Shown piece by piece: positions 26,001-36,682 of a stretch of 64,000 nt of DNA (position 1 is its first letter; each line of letters starts with the position of its first letter). Below the pieces are notes generated by a model. The model did no database searches and was not told where the DNA came from. It saw nothing but the letters and a program-made list of their open reading frames with translations. Source of the stretch: Bolinopsis microptera (Eukaryota; Ctenophora; Tentaculata; Lobata; Bolinopsidae); assembly GCF_026151205.1 (NCBI RefSeq), contig NC_087075.1, positions 6,590,858 through 6,654,857 on the forward strand, read 5' to 3'. The translations under genes were made by a program, and so were the position numbers.

Positions 26001-29000
26001 ATAAATAATATAACAAAATATATAATGTAGTCCCGATCTCCAGGCCTACAGGTAGTTCAATATAATAATACAATTAATATAATATTATAAATAATATAAC
26101 AAAATATATAATGTAGTCCCGATCTATAATCAACTTAATAACACCAGAATGTGTGTGTGTCTGTGTGTCTGTGTGTCTGTGTGTCTGTGTGTAATTTCCG
26201 AACAGTTATACAAAAAAAACGGTAATAGTTACGGGACTGGTTTTTTCGGTATAGTGCCGACAAAACTCTGATGAAGCCCATAAGAAAATTTTATAAAAAT
26301 CGGCCGGTGGTAAGTGGTTTAATTGATGATTTTGTTCCAGAAATGTGACATAAATGGATGGGAGAGAGAACGAGGAGGATAACATGTACCGTAATTAGTT
26401 TAGCCCCACGTAATATCAGAGCTCACTCTTGCGGCCGCTTTGTTTTAACTGTAGGGAGATTTCATACTTTCATAAGACAGCATTATGCGTGATATCAAAT
26501 ATATAATGCGGTTGTATACTTTTACATTGCAACTGTGACAGTAAATTCCCGGCCGAAGGCACGGGTTACACTAGTATATTAATATAGTCCCGATCTATAG
26601 CTCTACAGGAGTTCAAAAGAATAATACAAACATATTTTGTTGATTGCATTGCATATTTTATTGTAAATTTGCTACATTTAAGTTTTATGTAAAGATGTGA
26701 TGAGATGGGAAATTTTTAACTTTTCGCTTCTAAATAAAAAGCTATCATACACAGTTAAGACGATTTTTAACAGTGCCAGTTTTAGCTGAGTCATCGTAAA
26801 ACATAGACACTCCACATTTCAATATGACGAATGGTAGTTTATAAGTTTGCATATTGTTTAAGCAAACCATGATAATACCAGCGTCCCAAGTAAGTATAAA
26901 CAATGCCAAGAATTTGATGATTTGATTCAAAAGTGACGCTGCATATCAAATTTCATGTAAATGTTTCTTTTAGCTGATAAATTTGCCAAAAATTAAGCCC
27001 ATGTCTAGATGGTTCATATGTGTTACAGTTTTTCAAGCTGCAGCTTATGATGAGATTAAAACCAAGGTTCCAGCCCGTCGGTTTAGAATCAAATTTTAGG
27101 AGGGGTGAGTTTGTGAAGTAATATGTAGAGTGCAAATGTCTATCATAATTCATAAAGTGCAAATGTCTATGTTTAAAATTGAGTGCAAATGACTATGTTT
27201 GAGTGCAAATTTCTATTGTCTATGATATATAGACTGTTTAACTTTAAGGCTCATCGTTCAGCCACTGATAATAATCGGTAACGTATATTGAATACTTGGT
27301 TAACATTCAGCCACATTCTGCACAAATAGTATCACAACCACCACATAATTGAGTTTTAAGCTATAATTCCCAATTTAAGCATCAAAACTTCGGTATTTTC
27401 CTAAAAATAGTTCATCAAAAGGTGACCGTGAAACAATACTCCCTAAAAATATACTTTACCTCTAGTTCTAGTGAGGATACAGCCAACCCCCGCCTGCCAC
27501 TCGTGAAAGTGAGCTACCGTCCTTTTACTGGAGTTCCTGGAGCTGAACTGAGAAGTTGGCAGGTTATTTATTAAATAGATACTTTAGTTTCTTTACATAT
27601 ATTTTATCTAACGAACTAAAGTGCTCAAAAGAATATCTCCACTTTATAATACAAATAGTTGCGGTAAAAGGGGCGATGCTGCTTAACAAGTTACGAGACA
27701 AAAACGAAAATAACATTTTGAAATAATTTTAATTCAGCACACACTTTACTTAAGTAATAGGTTAATAGGTTAATAGGTTAATAGGTTAATAGGTTAATAG
27801 GTTAATAGGTTAATAGGTTAATAGGTTAATAGGTTAATAGGTTAATATGTTAATAGGTTAATAGGTTAATAGGTTAATAGGTTAATAGGTTAATAGGTTA
27901 ATAAATTAGGTGAGCTGCTTATTCAGTTATTCGACTAAAATATAGTAAACTAGAAACCTGCTAGTCGAAAGCTTTGTTCGAGGAAATTTAAAAAATAATT
28001 TATGTTTAAATTTCTCTAATCTCTAATCATCTAGCTCTAAGCTCTGTACTGTAGAAAGTGTGGATTTTATTTCACATTGACGACAAAGATGTAAGTATCC
28101 AGATTCCCTAAACGATACTTTCTACCGCATCGAAAAATATCAATGACAACCAAAGTTATGAATAGTGATATCGTGAGCGTAAATGTGAGCTAGTTATGAC
28201 GTATCACGTATCAGAATAAAGCATGGCAACACGCGTTAATTATAGAAAATCTAAAGCCTTAATCAAAATTCTAAGAATGCTATCTCCTTTTCCTATCCTT
28301 TTTTACAACCCAGCTAAAAATTGCGAGGTTTTAACTCCATTTTCGAGCTGAAATTGGCCTCACCATAGGGTCAATTTTGGTCTATTTTCAGTGGTTTTTT
28401 GTCCCCGTTGCCGGGGGATTTCGTCAAGTTTAAAATATAATATAGATATATACCAGTTGAACACTGTACATCAAGGTTGGCTTCAAAAGGTGCAAACATA
28501 CTATACAGAGATATCACCATAATTGTTTTGCCATATTCTGATTTCAATTTATTTTCAGAGATAAAACATTTTGATATCACGTGACAGTTTATATCGTCGT
28601 AGTATGCCCGTTATCGTGTCACCTACCCGTGTTGTAACCTGACAGATTGTACTGATAAGACATACCTTTCATTAAGTTAACAAAGGAAAATGGGATCAAC
28701 TAAATACAGGCTAATTTCCATTTTCTTATCTCTCCTTATCTTGTTTCTCCTTATTTTAGACGAGATGAGTTTTAAGGATTTTGTAAATTTGTGATAGTTT
28801 AAATTGAGTTATTTTCGAGATGTTCGAGCTTTTCTTTAGAATTAAAACAAGCCATATGTTATGGCATGCAAGGGCGAGGTATGAATAACTTTTTTCTAAC
28901 GTGTTATAACAGTGTGAAAATCGCAACAACGAATTAATATTTGTTATCACTGGTCTGTCAAGCTAATAAGGACCACATGTAACAGTAAAATTAACTGGCA

Positions 29001-31288
29001 GAATGCCAGGAATGTGTGAAGTGGAAAACTGGACAATTGCCAGGAATGAGGCACATACCTCCCCCAGGAACCAGGTAACCAGCTCTCCGAACACAACTGC
29101 GTTTACTGTCTCTTTGTCCGAGTCCGGAATACTAATGTGGGACACATTCCAGAAATCCTTCATCCACTCGTCACGTCTGTGGGAACGTTTATCATGTTAT
29201 TTTTCAGCGTATTGTTTGGCAAGTTGCCACAAATGGGATTTTCTGATTGTCGCTAATAATCGCTTATTCAGGGGTTACAAGCCGATTCTCTTGAAACTAC
29301 AGTTTACACTGTTTATAAACGCTTACAAACCGCTTGTGAATGGTTTTTAAATAGTCGATTATAATTTGTAGGAACGATTATCATATTATGTTTACAAGGT
29401 CATTGTTTATCTCAACTAAAAGGTAAGTTCACATTCCATTGACAACTTAAATCAGTAGCTCGAGTATTGAAACATGTTTCTATCATCACCATATCAAACT
29501 ATTTTTATCAAACTATTTTCATAACTACAAATAGATATATTTATTGAGGACGATAAAGAATTAAGGAATATTTCAATATTATATTATGTGATGTAGCACA
29601 ATATTATATTATGTGGTCATCCTCGCGTACTAAAGAAAGTGGCAATTCTCTTGTATTTAATACTTTAATATAAATAGATTATTTATCTGTAAAGATAACC
29701 CGGAATAGTCATACGTTGCAACCTCTTGCTCCCTGGCGTAGTCAAGTCTAACATAATATATTTATTTACTTACATATATTAACATGACATTAAACTAATG
29801 TTTATCTAATTTCGGTGAGACAACAGTAATTATATATAGCGAACACAACATAATGCATAATATACATTCGCTATTCAAGCACCTTAGCCAATGTAACTGA
29901 ATTAAGGTCTCGGGCCATTTAGGCCATTAGTTCATTGCTGAGACTAGGCCTTTATGTTGGCCAGATATAACATACTATAATATAACAACTACTACCTTGT
30001 TATGAGCGTCAGAATGTAGCGGTGGAGTTTAATTGAGAAGAATTGAGACACCTACATTTATTGTACTCAGAGGGCTTAAGAAGCTTAATGCTTATACAGT
30101 GGACTTAATTGTATACGGTAGATCTGTTTATAATATACGATGATTTCACGACGCTGGGTTTATTTATTGCAATAATTAATCGAGCGAGTTTGTTTTCTAA
30201 ACCTTACAGATTAAGCAGAGAAAATTTAGTGACCAAATATTTGAGTACAGACAAAAATAAGTATTGTGACATGATCAAGAGTTTGGTTTACCTCTTCCAG
30301 GAGCTGCCTAAGTCAAAAAGAATAACCCATGGATTACCAGCAATAAGCCACCTCCCTGTAACGACCTGACAAGATTTGATAAAGGTAAAAGTACAACAGA
30401 GAGGATCCTCATAGATATACATTATACAGTAAGTAATGACGAAGTATCGTTTTAAGGCTACAATTTAGGATATTAACAAAATAAAGATAACAGATTCAGG
30501 ATACGAAATGAAGATAACAGATGATTACTTACCCTAACAGGATACGAAATGAAGATAACAGATGATTATTTACCCTAACAGGATACGAAATGAAGATAAC
30601 AGATAATTACTTACCCTAACAGGATACGAAATGAAGATAACAGATAATTACTTACCCTAACACCTCTATCTCTCATAGCCTCTACAGCAGCTCTAATATA
30701 ATAATCATCTGGCTCTACTATCTCCACCTCTGTACGCATCTTCTCCTCGACATAGGGTCCTAAAATAGAGGCATTAGACAGGGGTTTGTATCCACATTTC
30801 TGGAGACTGTAACAAAATTAACTTCAATTAATGAGTTGAATTTACTGTATATAATTGGTTTTATATTATATGTGGTTAATGGTAGGGTAATGGTATAATA
30901 AATATATATTATAGTTTTATGATCTAGTTCAAGTGACTAATGAATACTGAATAGGTACATGTCTTTATTTACATGTCTTTATTTAAATCATATAGCTCAC
31001 CAAGTAGAAAGTAGTTATCACCAAGCTCAGCTACGGTAACAGCAGCCTTGCTTCTGATCACGGTGTTGATTCCGCCAACTGAAATTAAAGATACAGCATG
31101 TTAGTCAAGTTCAAACAACAGGAACTACAAGACCTACACTGTAATTATATGATCTCAATATGCACAAAAAACTGTGTTGAAAGTATTGTTGACCTTTGTT
31201 GCACACCTCCCAAGACACTTCAAAAGTGTATCTGTCATCATCTGGACTATTTCTCATTCTATTGCTGGACCCAGTAAGCATTGCTATG
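8047..31288 (-). CDS. GYS: Glycogen synthase (GYS1/GYS2 family), 18 exons
   Basis: Cytosolic enzyme that transfers glucose from UDP-glucose to growing glycogen (GT3 family). Exons in transcript order: 31288-31194, 31078-31001, 30759-30656, 30365-30292, 29176-29059, 27547-27460, 25789-25695, 24151-24051, 23621-23538, 21230-21102, 13774-13677, 13442-13304, 13200-13011, 12856-12712, 9476-9313, 8701-8624, 8500-8387, 8172-8047. All junctions are AG/GT with matching phases. Counting from the ATG at 31281 gives 671 residues with no internal stop. Visible landmarks: KVGG near residue 29 (UDP-glucose loop), [37 protein letters not shown], the catalytic E-x7-E pair in EPWGYTPAE (about 498 and 506), the arginine-rich regulatory helix [17 protein letters not shown] (about 567-583), and the GSK3-type ladder [17 protein letters not shown] near 640-655. 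The C-terminal tail beyond 8047 is unresolved, and an upstream 5' exon may exist. Confidence 0.96.
8965..9060. repeat. Tandem repeat built from GGGGTGACACGTGGGC-like units
   Basis: About three units of roughly 31 bp containing GTGGGATGACACG and GGGGTGACACGTGGG lie in a glycogen synthase intron. The units carry CACGTG cores. Confidence 0.8.
9480..10930. other. Intronic stretch with little structure
   Basis: Part of the long glycogen synthase intron 9477-12711. A duplication of about 28 bp (GGGGGTCTATAATATGGGAC twice) lies at about 10322-10375. No exon, RNA gene or transposon is recognised otherwise. Confidence 0.5.
11018..12434 (+). CDS. Unknown two-exon gene nested in a glycogen synthase intron, opposite strand
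   Basis: Exon 1 (11018-11481) and exon 2 (12047-12434) join across TCAG|GTGATC and TTTTTAG|CGAG in one frame (phase 2), giving 283 residues ending in TGA. The first ATG in the frame, at 11018, is taken as the start; the frame is open further upstream without an ATG. The protein is hydrophilic and probably largely disordered. It has a basic N-terminus ([15 protein letters not shown]), a Thr/Asn/Pro-rich middle, the repeated motif [15 protein letters not shown], an aromatic block ([14 protein letters not shown]), and a more structured-looking C-terminus ([19 protein letters not shown]). No signal peptide or membrane segment is seen. No family was recognised. It lies wholly inside the intron 9477-12711 of glycogen synthase. 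A 163-bp palindrome sits in its own intron. Confidence 0.7.
11501..11664. mobile_element. Short palindromic element (MITE-like)
   Basis: Arms 11501-11559 and 11611-11664 are inverted copies (GTACATACAT at each outer end, TTACACAGTGTAA inside). A near-identical 12-bp direct repeat AGAGCATGTTGT flanks it at about 11491 and 11674 and could be a target duplication. It lies in the intron of the nested gene. Confidence 0.7.
13775..15960. other. Intron of glycogen synthase, nothing recognised
   Basis: First part of the 7.3-kb intron 13775-21101. No supported exon, RNA gene or tandem array is seen. Confidence 0.5.
15966..16454 (-). CDS. Candidate secreted protein, single exon, nested in a glycogen synthase intron
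   Basis: A 162-residue ATG-to-stop frame. Residues 1-20 form a hydrophobic signal-peptide-like start ([17 protein letters not shown]). Residues about 33-50 are four near-perfect GSQP repeats encoded by a 12-bp minisatellite. The rest has six cysteines ([26 protein letters not shown]) spread over 110 residues, and ends in CSEE. This suggests a small extracellular protein, but no family was recognised. It lies in the same orientation as the host gene, inside the intron 13775-21101. The stop codon lies within an AATAAA signal (15965-15970), so the 3' UTR would be very short. It could also be a chance frame. Confidence 0.5.
   Translation of the reverse strand: MSHLLRIITVAVSLVIITQQTTLKILSTPNNTGSQPGSQPGSQPGSQPGSGCREPTICSGVSLHSDPIHPIYCWWDSSFYRGRVGKRVDMSGCGFISTAVVTTTSRTLNGESTGSCPGLFTSHVTVSSFNVYSVEELSEEEIGEIMCDVHWIATGYSACSEE
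17428..17540. repeat. Inverted repeat with CCCCAAAATA tandem units
   Basis: The left arm (AGCTGGGGGAAGCCAAGGGG) and right arm (CCCCTTGGCTTCCCCCCAAGCT region) are complementary. The right side also carries four CCCCAAAATA repeats, so the complementary strand has runs of G4 that could form a quadruplex. It is probably a small MITE. Confidence 0.75.
18150..18875. repeat. Minisatellite of CCAGGTTACCTCCTGAC and CCAGGTAA units
   Basis: About 725 bp of tandem units. A longer unit (GGTTACCTCCTGACTGTAAC) alternates with short AACCAGGT runs that expand at 18570-18650 and 18780-18875. It lies in a glycogen synthase intron. Confidence 0.95.
19705..19842. repeat. Ten-bp tandem array, TAGTTGACAA
   Basis: About 13 units with few variants (TAGTTGCTAA, TAGTTGCCAA). 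Intronic. Open frames across it are products of the repeat. Confidence 0.95.
19960..21100. other. Intron of glycogen synthase, nothing recognised
   Basis: No supported gene. An AT dinucleotide run lies at about 20583-20602. Confidence 0.5.
21335..21681 (+). pseudogene. 3' tail fragment of the RLE-type LINE
   Basis: Matches the 3' tail of the element at 50275-52762 from AAGGCCTGCATGAAGAT through TTATGCTTGTAGG to the end near ACAACACTCC-like sequence. A small TATAATATA insertion separates it from the other copies. It lies in a glycogen synthase intron, inserted opposite to the gene. Confidence 0.8.
21690..23440. other. Intron of glycogen synthase, nothing recognised
   Basis: AT-rich intron sequence. 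The short motif GATATTGAGTAA is repeated three times near 22110-22145. No other feature was found. Confidence 0.5.
23445..23540 (-). repeat. Three 32-bp tandem units starting exactly at a splice donor
   Basis: Read on the gene strand, the exon ending at 23538 is followed by three 32-bp units (23540-23509, 23508-23477, 23476-23445). Unit 1 starts with TAGGTAACTC and includes the real GTAACT donor. Units 2 and 3 start with TGGTTAAC and TGGTTACC at the equivalent place. All three share TACATCC. Confidence 0.8.
24625..25090. repeat. Minisatellite of 16-bp units, GGTGTAGGAACACGAG-like
   Basis: About 29 units in two variants: GTGTAGGAAGACGGGG at the left and GTGTAGGAACACGAGG or GTGTAGGAACACGGGG at the right. 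It lies in the glycogen synthase intron between exons 24051-24151 and 25695-25789. Long frames across it on the minus strand ([15 protein letters not shown]-like) are repeat artefacts. Confidence 0.95.
25475..25672. repeat. Tandem array of CAGCTAATTAATTATG units
   Basis: About 12 diverged units of roughly 16-17 bp lie immediately downstream (in transcript sense) of the exon 25695-25789. Confidence 0.85.
25773..26125 (-). repeat. 85/86-bp tandem array copying a 3' splice site
   Basis: Units start near 25773, 25859, 25944, 26029 and (cut short) 26115. The first contains the real 5' end of the glycogen synthase exon (25789) with its CTGTAG|GC acceptor. The next three carry the same exon start and acceptor (AGTCCCGATCTCCAGGCCTA on the plus strand) followed by AT-rich intron sequence. 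A stray diverged copy is at about 26584-26610. Confidence 0.9.
26142..26192. repeat. TGTGTGTC microsatellite
   Basis: Simple repeat of GTGTGTCT. Nothing else is recognised to 27459 except the stray repeat unit at 26584. Confidence 0.9.
27746..27905. repeat. Eight-bp tandem array, TTAATAGG
   Basis: About 19 near-perfect units of TTAATAGG lie in the glycogen synthase intron between exons 27460-27547 and 29059-29176. Confidence 0.95.
30480..30660 (-). repeat. 41-bp tandem array copying a 5' splice site four times
   Basis: On the gene strand the real donor is TTAGG|GTAAGT with exon end 30656. Equivalent junctions recur at exact 41-bp steps: 30615 (GTAAGT), 30574 (GTAAAT) and 30533 (GTAAGT). Each is preceded by the same last exon bases TGTTAGG. 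The array ends in a partial unit near 30485. Confidence 0.95.
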
Positions 31289-31599
31289 CTGAAAAATCAA
31301 GCAACTTTAATAAATAATTAATATTATTAATAAAATATTATTAATAAAAAATTGATTAATTTCCTTGTTACTACAGCTTTAATCAGAACTGAAAAACTCT
31401 TGATAGAACATCCGGTTGAAATTACAACCTACAGAATTGCAATAGTTTTTTATATGTAATAAAAGTTATATTATATTATGCTAAAACTGTACAAAACTGT
31501 ACAAAATAGTCCCAAAACTGTATAGGACTCTCGAAACTATAATTGTATTCACAAACAGCTAATACAAATTTAAAATAAACTGACTGAGGGCTCATCTCC

Positions 31600-31990
31600 T
31601 TCATTTTCGTTTTTTTGTGGGCACCAACTCTACCTCAATACCTAAGTAAGGATGTTACATCCACTGCACTAAAGGGGCTTACATATAATGGGGTCCCTCT
31701 GCAGTGCAGGATTGAGCTTACACCTGAACTATGTTCTAAGCCGACTAGGCCTAGTGGGCAGCAAATGGTGTTTGCCATGTTGCCATGGAGGATGTCACCC
31801 AGACATGCAACCACAGAATTATGGTATGTCTGGAATGAAACGATTATCTTCTGGATTAAACGATCTTCATAAAGCTTTTCTTCCTGAGAGAGTTAAACCT
31901 TATTGAAATGCCCTACCAAGTACCAGTGGATGTAAAGAACTCTAGTGTAAATGATTTTAAGATAAATCTAGAATATTTTAGAAGAATTGT
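31600..31990 (+). pseudogene. Degenerate LINE 3' end
   Basis: Broken frames include RVKPYWNALP and, after a shift, VDVKNSSVNDFKINLEYFR. This is the pattern at the C-terminus of many CR1/jockey-like LINE polymerases (FFSxRVVxxWNxLP...SVNxFKxxLD). Only a short, shifted remnant remains. Confidence 0.5.
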
Positions 31991-32634
31991 ATCTTAAAAG
32001 GAATTGCTTGTGGTCATTATCATTGAAAAGTTTCTAACCTGGTGATAGGTAGAATCAAATTACAACTCTGAGTCTTAATTATTTATAGAGCAAGAGTAAC
32101 AATGATGATTATCTGTGGTCTCATCCATATTTAGCAAAGAAGAAGTTCATTAATTTAAACTATGGCTGTTGAGTCTAATTAGAAATATCTGATATATGAG
32201 ATTTATGGATTTATGTTAAAATATTTTTGTAAACATGTTTTATAATTTTTGTATCATTATGGTTATGTTTTGATTTTATTTTTGACATACTTTTTGGTAA
32301 TATTGGATTCCGATGGTTAAAACGTAAAATCAATTACCTGGCTTAATAATATAAATGGTTTATTTTGTATGCTGTATGATGTAGTCATATTTGGCTAAAT
32401 GATAATTTGTTGTGTATTTGAGGAAATATATTTCAAACAATATACAGATAATTTCAGCAATGGTAATTAGGGTAGACACCCTCGAAAAATGAATAAACCA
32501 ATATAATAGATTAAATGCTATAAAAATGGTACATATTCACATCGCAACAAAAAGCTTTGAAGACTTGATTTTAGACTTTTATTTTGCTTCCCAGAGCTGA
32601 GCAACGATCTGAAAGAGTTGTAGTTTTACAACCT

Positions 32635-32870
32635 ACCAAGACGCGCGCCGAGTTGGACTCGGTCCATATATGGAACAATTAATTGACGATGTCAATTCAT
32701 CGCAGCTCGGCGCGGCACAGTAGCGCATCTCGTTGACATACGTTGCATGCCACTTTTCGCGCGCGAAGCGCGCGCCGCCAAAGGGATGCGAAACATGTAT
32801 CAAGCATCTCGCTGTGAGAAGCCTTATTGAGTGCGCGGCGCGGCACAGTAACGCATTGCCCTACAACCTA
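32635..32870. other. GC-rich island with CGCGCG/GCGCGC blocks
   Basis: A local block of CGCGCGCCG, TCGCGCGCGAAGCGCGCGCC and GCGCGGCGCGGCACAG motifs lies in AT-rich surroundings upstream of glycogen synthase and liprin-beta. The motif GCGCGGCACAGTA occurs twice (near 32710 and 32837). It could be a mobile-element remnant or promoter-related. Confidence 0.35.
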
Positions 32871-33409
32871 AAACCATGGCCATGAATATAATTTTTAATT
32901 CAGTCACGAGTGAGCACAGAGCATAAAAAATTAAATAATTATTTACTTTAAAATTTATTTGTAAAATATTTAACGCAAAATAGAGTTTAAACAAAAATTT
33001 GTTCGGTTTTGATAAATTACAATTTGCAATTTTGTGAAATAACACTTTTCATGTGGCATAGATTGAACATTTTGAGCGCGGCAACCCTTCCACTTTCCAC
33101 GTTGCACTTCAGGCTATACAATTTTTTAAAAGTTAATCGAGCAATATAAACTAATAGCAAGTTAGGTTATACATTAAAGTTATAGTATTGATTATTTTAA
33201 ATAATTTATATTAATTAATTAATTAAAATTGAAATTTAAAAACACCACTATTAAGCGTACACTTTTACTCAGCAGTGTCACTACAACTAGTTTACAAAAA
33301 TACTTTTAAAACTATATATCAAAAGCAAAATAAAGTTCTATGTATAAATTCGTTCATAAAACTTCCAAAAAGCTAATATAATTTAGATAAGTCAAAGAGA
33401 GGGTTAAAA

Positions 33410-33825
33410 TTATTAATAAAACATTTTTGCTACCTCAGTGTCAGATAAAGTAAACAAATAAGTCTTCAGTGCGGACTTAAACGCCTCAACAGAATAACAT
33501 TGTTTAACTGAGTCTGGTAGTGCATTAAAAACTCGTGGACCAACCACACTAAAACTACGATCACCAAAACCCTTGGTTGAACGATAAGGGACTATGAGCC
33601 TAACAGTGTGTCCATGGTGAGCATACTTAAACATATCTTGAAGGTACAGTGGCGCTATTCCATTAATAGCCTTAAAAGATAGGAGACATATTTTAAAAAT
33701 CACTCTTTTAGGTATATTAAGCCAGTGCAATTTATCAAGATCATCGCCTAGGTGATCAAATTTATATTTTCCAGTTACTGCTTTTGCACAGGCATTTTGA
33801 ATAAGCTGTAGTTGATGTTAGTGCT
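33410..33825 (-). pseudogene. CR1/jockey-type LINE polymerase, C-terminal fragment
   Basis: The minus-strand frame reads LQLIQNACAKAVTGKYK, LHWLNIPKRVIFKICLL, SFKAINGIAPLYL, DRSFSVVGPRVFNALP and FKSALKTYLFT, the usual end of CR1/jockey-like reverse transcriptases. Only about 135 residues are present, with no catalytic part, so it is a 5'-truncated dead copy. Confidence 0.85.
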
Positions 33826-33829
33826 TATA

Positions 33830-36682
33830 TATTAGCAATTAGTGCTTAGTAAAAACTTTTGGTATTTGTAAATTTGGAAGAAAATATTTTTTAATATTTT
33901 TTAATCCGAAAACTGAAGGGATAGGAAGCAGTTCTGCCTGACTGCATCAGTAATGATGTAATGACCGGTAATGAGCGCTTCCCAAACACACAAGGATATA
34001 TCTTGCGTTATTGGAAAAAAAATATTCTTTTAATATGATATTGTAATTGTTTCCACAAATTTTAAAATTTTTAGACATTCTTTTTATTTAAATTTCTAGA
34101 AAGTTTCGCAAAATTTTGTCACTTATTATTGGGGCGCTACCATTTACTCACTATTTTTAAAAATCATAATAAAGTGACTGTTCTTCCAGTTAAGTACTCA
34201 ATATTTGATAATCGCCTCTAGGTGTCTTAAACTCTCAAACTTGTGTCAATATTTTCAGTGAATTATGCTCATCCTGGCTATTTTTTGACCATTTTGATAT
34301 GTGTTGATAATATAATGTGATACCCTCTCTCAACCAAAAGCTACTGACTGGATTAATTTACTTAAGTTGAACCTAATTATAAAAAGGGGGTCCCCAACCC
34401 ATGTAGCTGAGACACCTCACAGAAAGTAGACCATAGTGGCTCTTGCTTGTGAACAGAGCGTCAACTACAAACCACTTTTAATTTATTGACCTATTATACC
34501 TAGTGGTAGTTTTATAGACCACATTTAATTTATTTACTTATTATACTTAGTATTTATTTTTGGTGACTGTATCACCCAGTTTTAACATTTGATAATTGTA
34601 CAGTTTATTGACGACACATTGACTGAATGTTATTTTATTCTAATTTATATTCTAGATATTTTATTTATTTTTCAACAGACGACAACTTCCTGTTTTTTCT
34701 TCTATATTAGTTACTCATATCTCTTTTACAGACTTTTTTACAAGGACATTGACAGATGATACTCACATTAGGCATTCTTTATTGCATCTAAATTATTTCA
34801 CTTGCATTAGGTTTAGAAATTTATTCTCTGGTTAACAGATTTCAAATGTTTAATTAATTTGTAGTATGACAGTAAGGTATATAAGAAGTTATTTAATTTT
34901 GCTTGGGCTATTATATTGACTATTGAGGTTTAATGATGATATGGAATTTGAATTCTATATAAATTTACACTATGTGGTTGGGGCATTTTGCATAGTAAAT
35001 ATGGTTACTACTCCTATATATCATATTATTTGATTGGTATTCGATTTCTGATTATTTCTCTAGGAATATGATTATTATATCTCAATTTGGCTTTAGGTAG
35101 GGTGCCCCGCTAAAAGAACTGGATTCTTCCAGGAAGCATCCCGTGCACAGACCTTGGTCTACATATATATTAAATTATTAACCATTCATTCTGTATGTGC
35201 ACGAAAATTTATTTCAATCAAAACAAGCCGAAGCGTCGGGTTGGGAGTCCCCCCTGGGATCATAGCTGAAGACGATTTACACATGTATTTTGAAAGCTCT
35301 TGTTAAAACAAACTTTTCGTATCTCTTATATGTTTTAGAACAAATCCCCGGCCCCCTCTAAACAATATAAAATAGTAACATAACATAACATAACATTATA
35401 AATAATGCCTCTCTGGGCATCTCAACAAGAAATTCACAGTAAATGAACAATTACAAACTAAAAAAATTCATCTAAATACCTTTGATATTAACCTTCTTCC
35501 TCTTAGCTATCATTGGATTCTCTTTCATATAACTTATATAACTATTCCTATTAGACACAGACTCATCTATCCTATCAAATAGTACAGTAAAATATCTACA
35601 AAATTTACATAAGCAAATCTAGGAGACCTCAAAGCTCATCTTCTGAGGGATGAGTTTGAAGGGAACGTCTTGCAGTTCAAGATGTTTGGCCATTGATTTT
35701 CCTCTGATTCCCCTCAGTGCAATAAGTGTACTTCTTAACAGATCAGATCTCAACCGTGTTCTGATATGATTTTTGACTTGGCTCTTGGCTTCTTTTTTGT
35801 GGTGAGCTGAACCTAATCAAGGCATCCAGAAATTATTGGGCAATCTAAATTAAACCCATCTCTCGATTTCCTGTAATTTGTGTTAAATTCTTTCTAGAAT
35901 ATCAAGAGGTATTACAGGGTTGTGTGAAGGAAGATTGGATTAATTTGCTTAATGTTTCTTCTCTCCATATTTCGGATAAAATGATGCTGCAGTCATGTTT
36001 AGCGACAAAATATTTAAGACAAACTACCTTGCTCAGTGAGAGCATTATAAAATGTATAATGTTTTTAAGTGCACTAAGAAAAATTTATTTCCAACTAGCT
36101 TTTGATGATATTTCTCATACAATTAGTCCATAAATTCTGAACTGATAAAAAAGTGCATTCTGATTTTTTCAAACTGATGCTTGCTTGAATGGCTTAAATG
36201 TATCTTTTTAGTATTTAATCATTGCCAGTGACTTTTTGAATTAGAGAAAGAGCACAACCACTCAGTGTTATATCAATTCATGATGACGCAGGCCCCTCTA
36301 TCGGTGCCTCTTTTCCCTCAGAAGATAAAATGATGAAATTGAACGTATTAGTTGATTTAGGGGGATTCACCAAAGATATGTCTGAGATAATATGTTTTGG
36401 GAGCAAAATTCAAGGGTTGCATGTGGAAATTTATTTTTGTATTAATCTTGCAATATTTTATAGGTCTCTCATGTTTCATGTTTTATGAAATTAACTAGCT
36501 GACTCTTGAAAAGGTTGAGAAGCTACTATGCTTAGTTGTGATCAGTTAACACAGGTTGGTTTTTTGAGTGTGGAGCACAATTCGATTTAATCATCCAAAT
36601 TATCATCTTTCTTGGAATTATAAATTCCGGATGCGTAAGTGCTAGTTCTCTATATTAGCTTTTAAATTACTTACCTCTACAG
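33830..36682. other. Interval between divergent genes, nothing recognised
   Basis: AT-rich sequence upstream of the first liprin-beta exon seen. Earlier liprin-beta exons and promoters may lie here but no exon could be supported. Open frames such as 35924-36133 show no family features. Confidence 0.4.

Noticed and set aside
35924-36133. 69-codon plus-strand frame before liprin-beta
   Set aside because: No family features or well-placed splice sites link it to the downstream exons.
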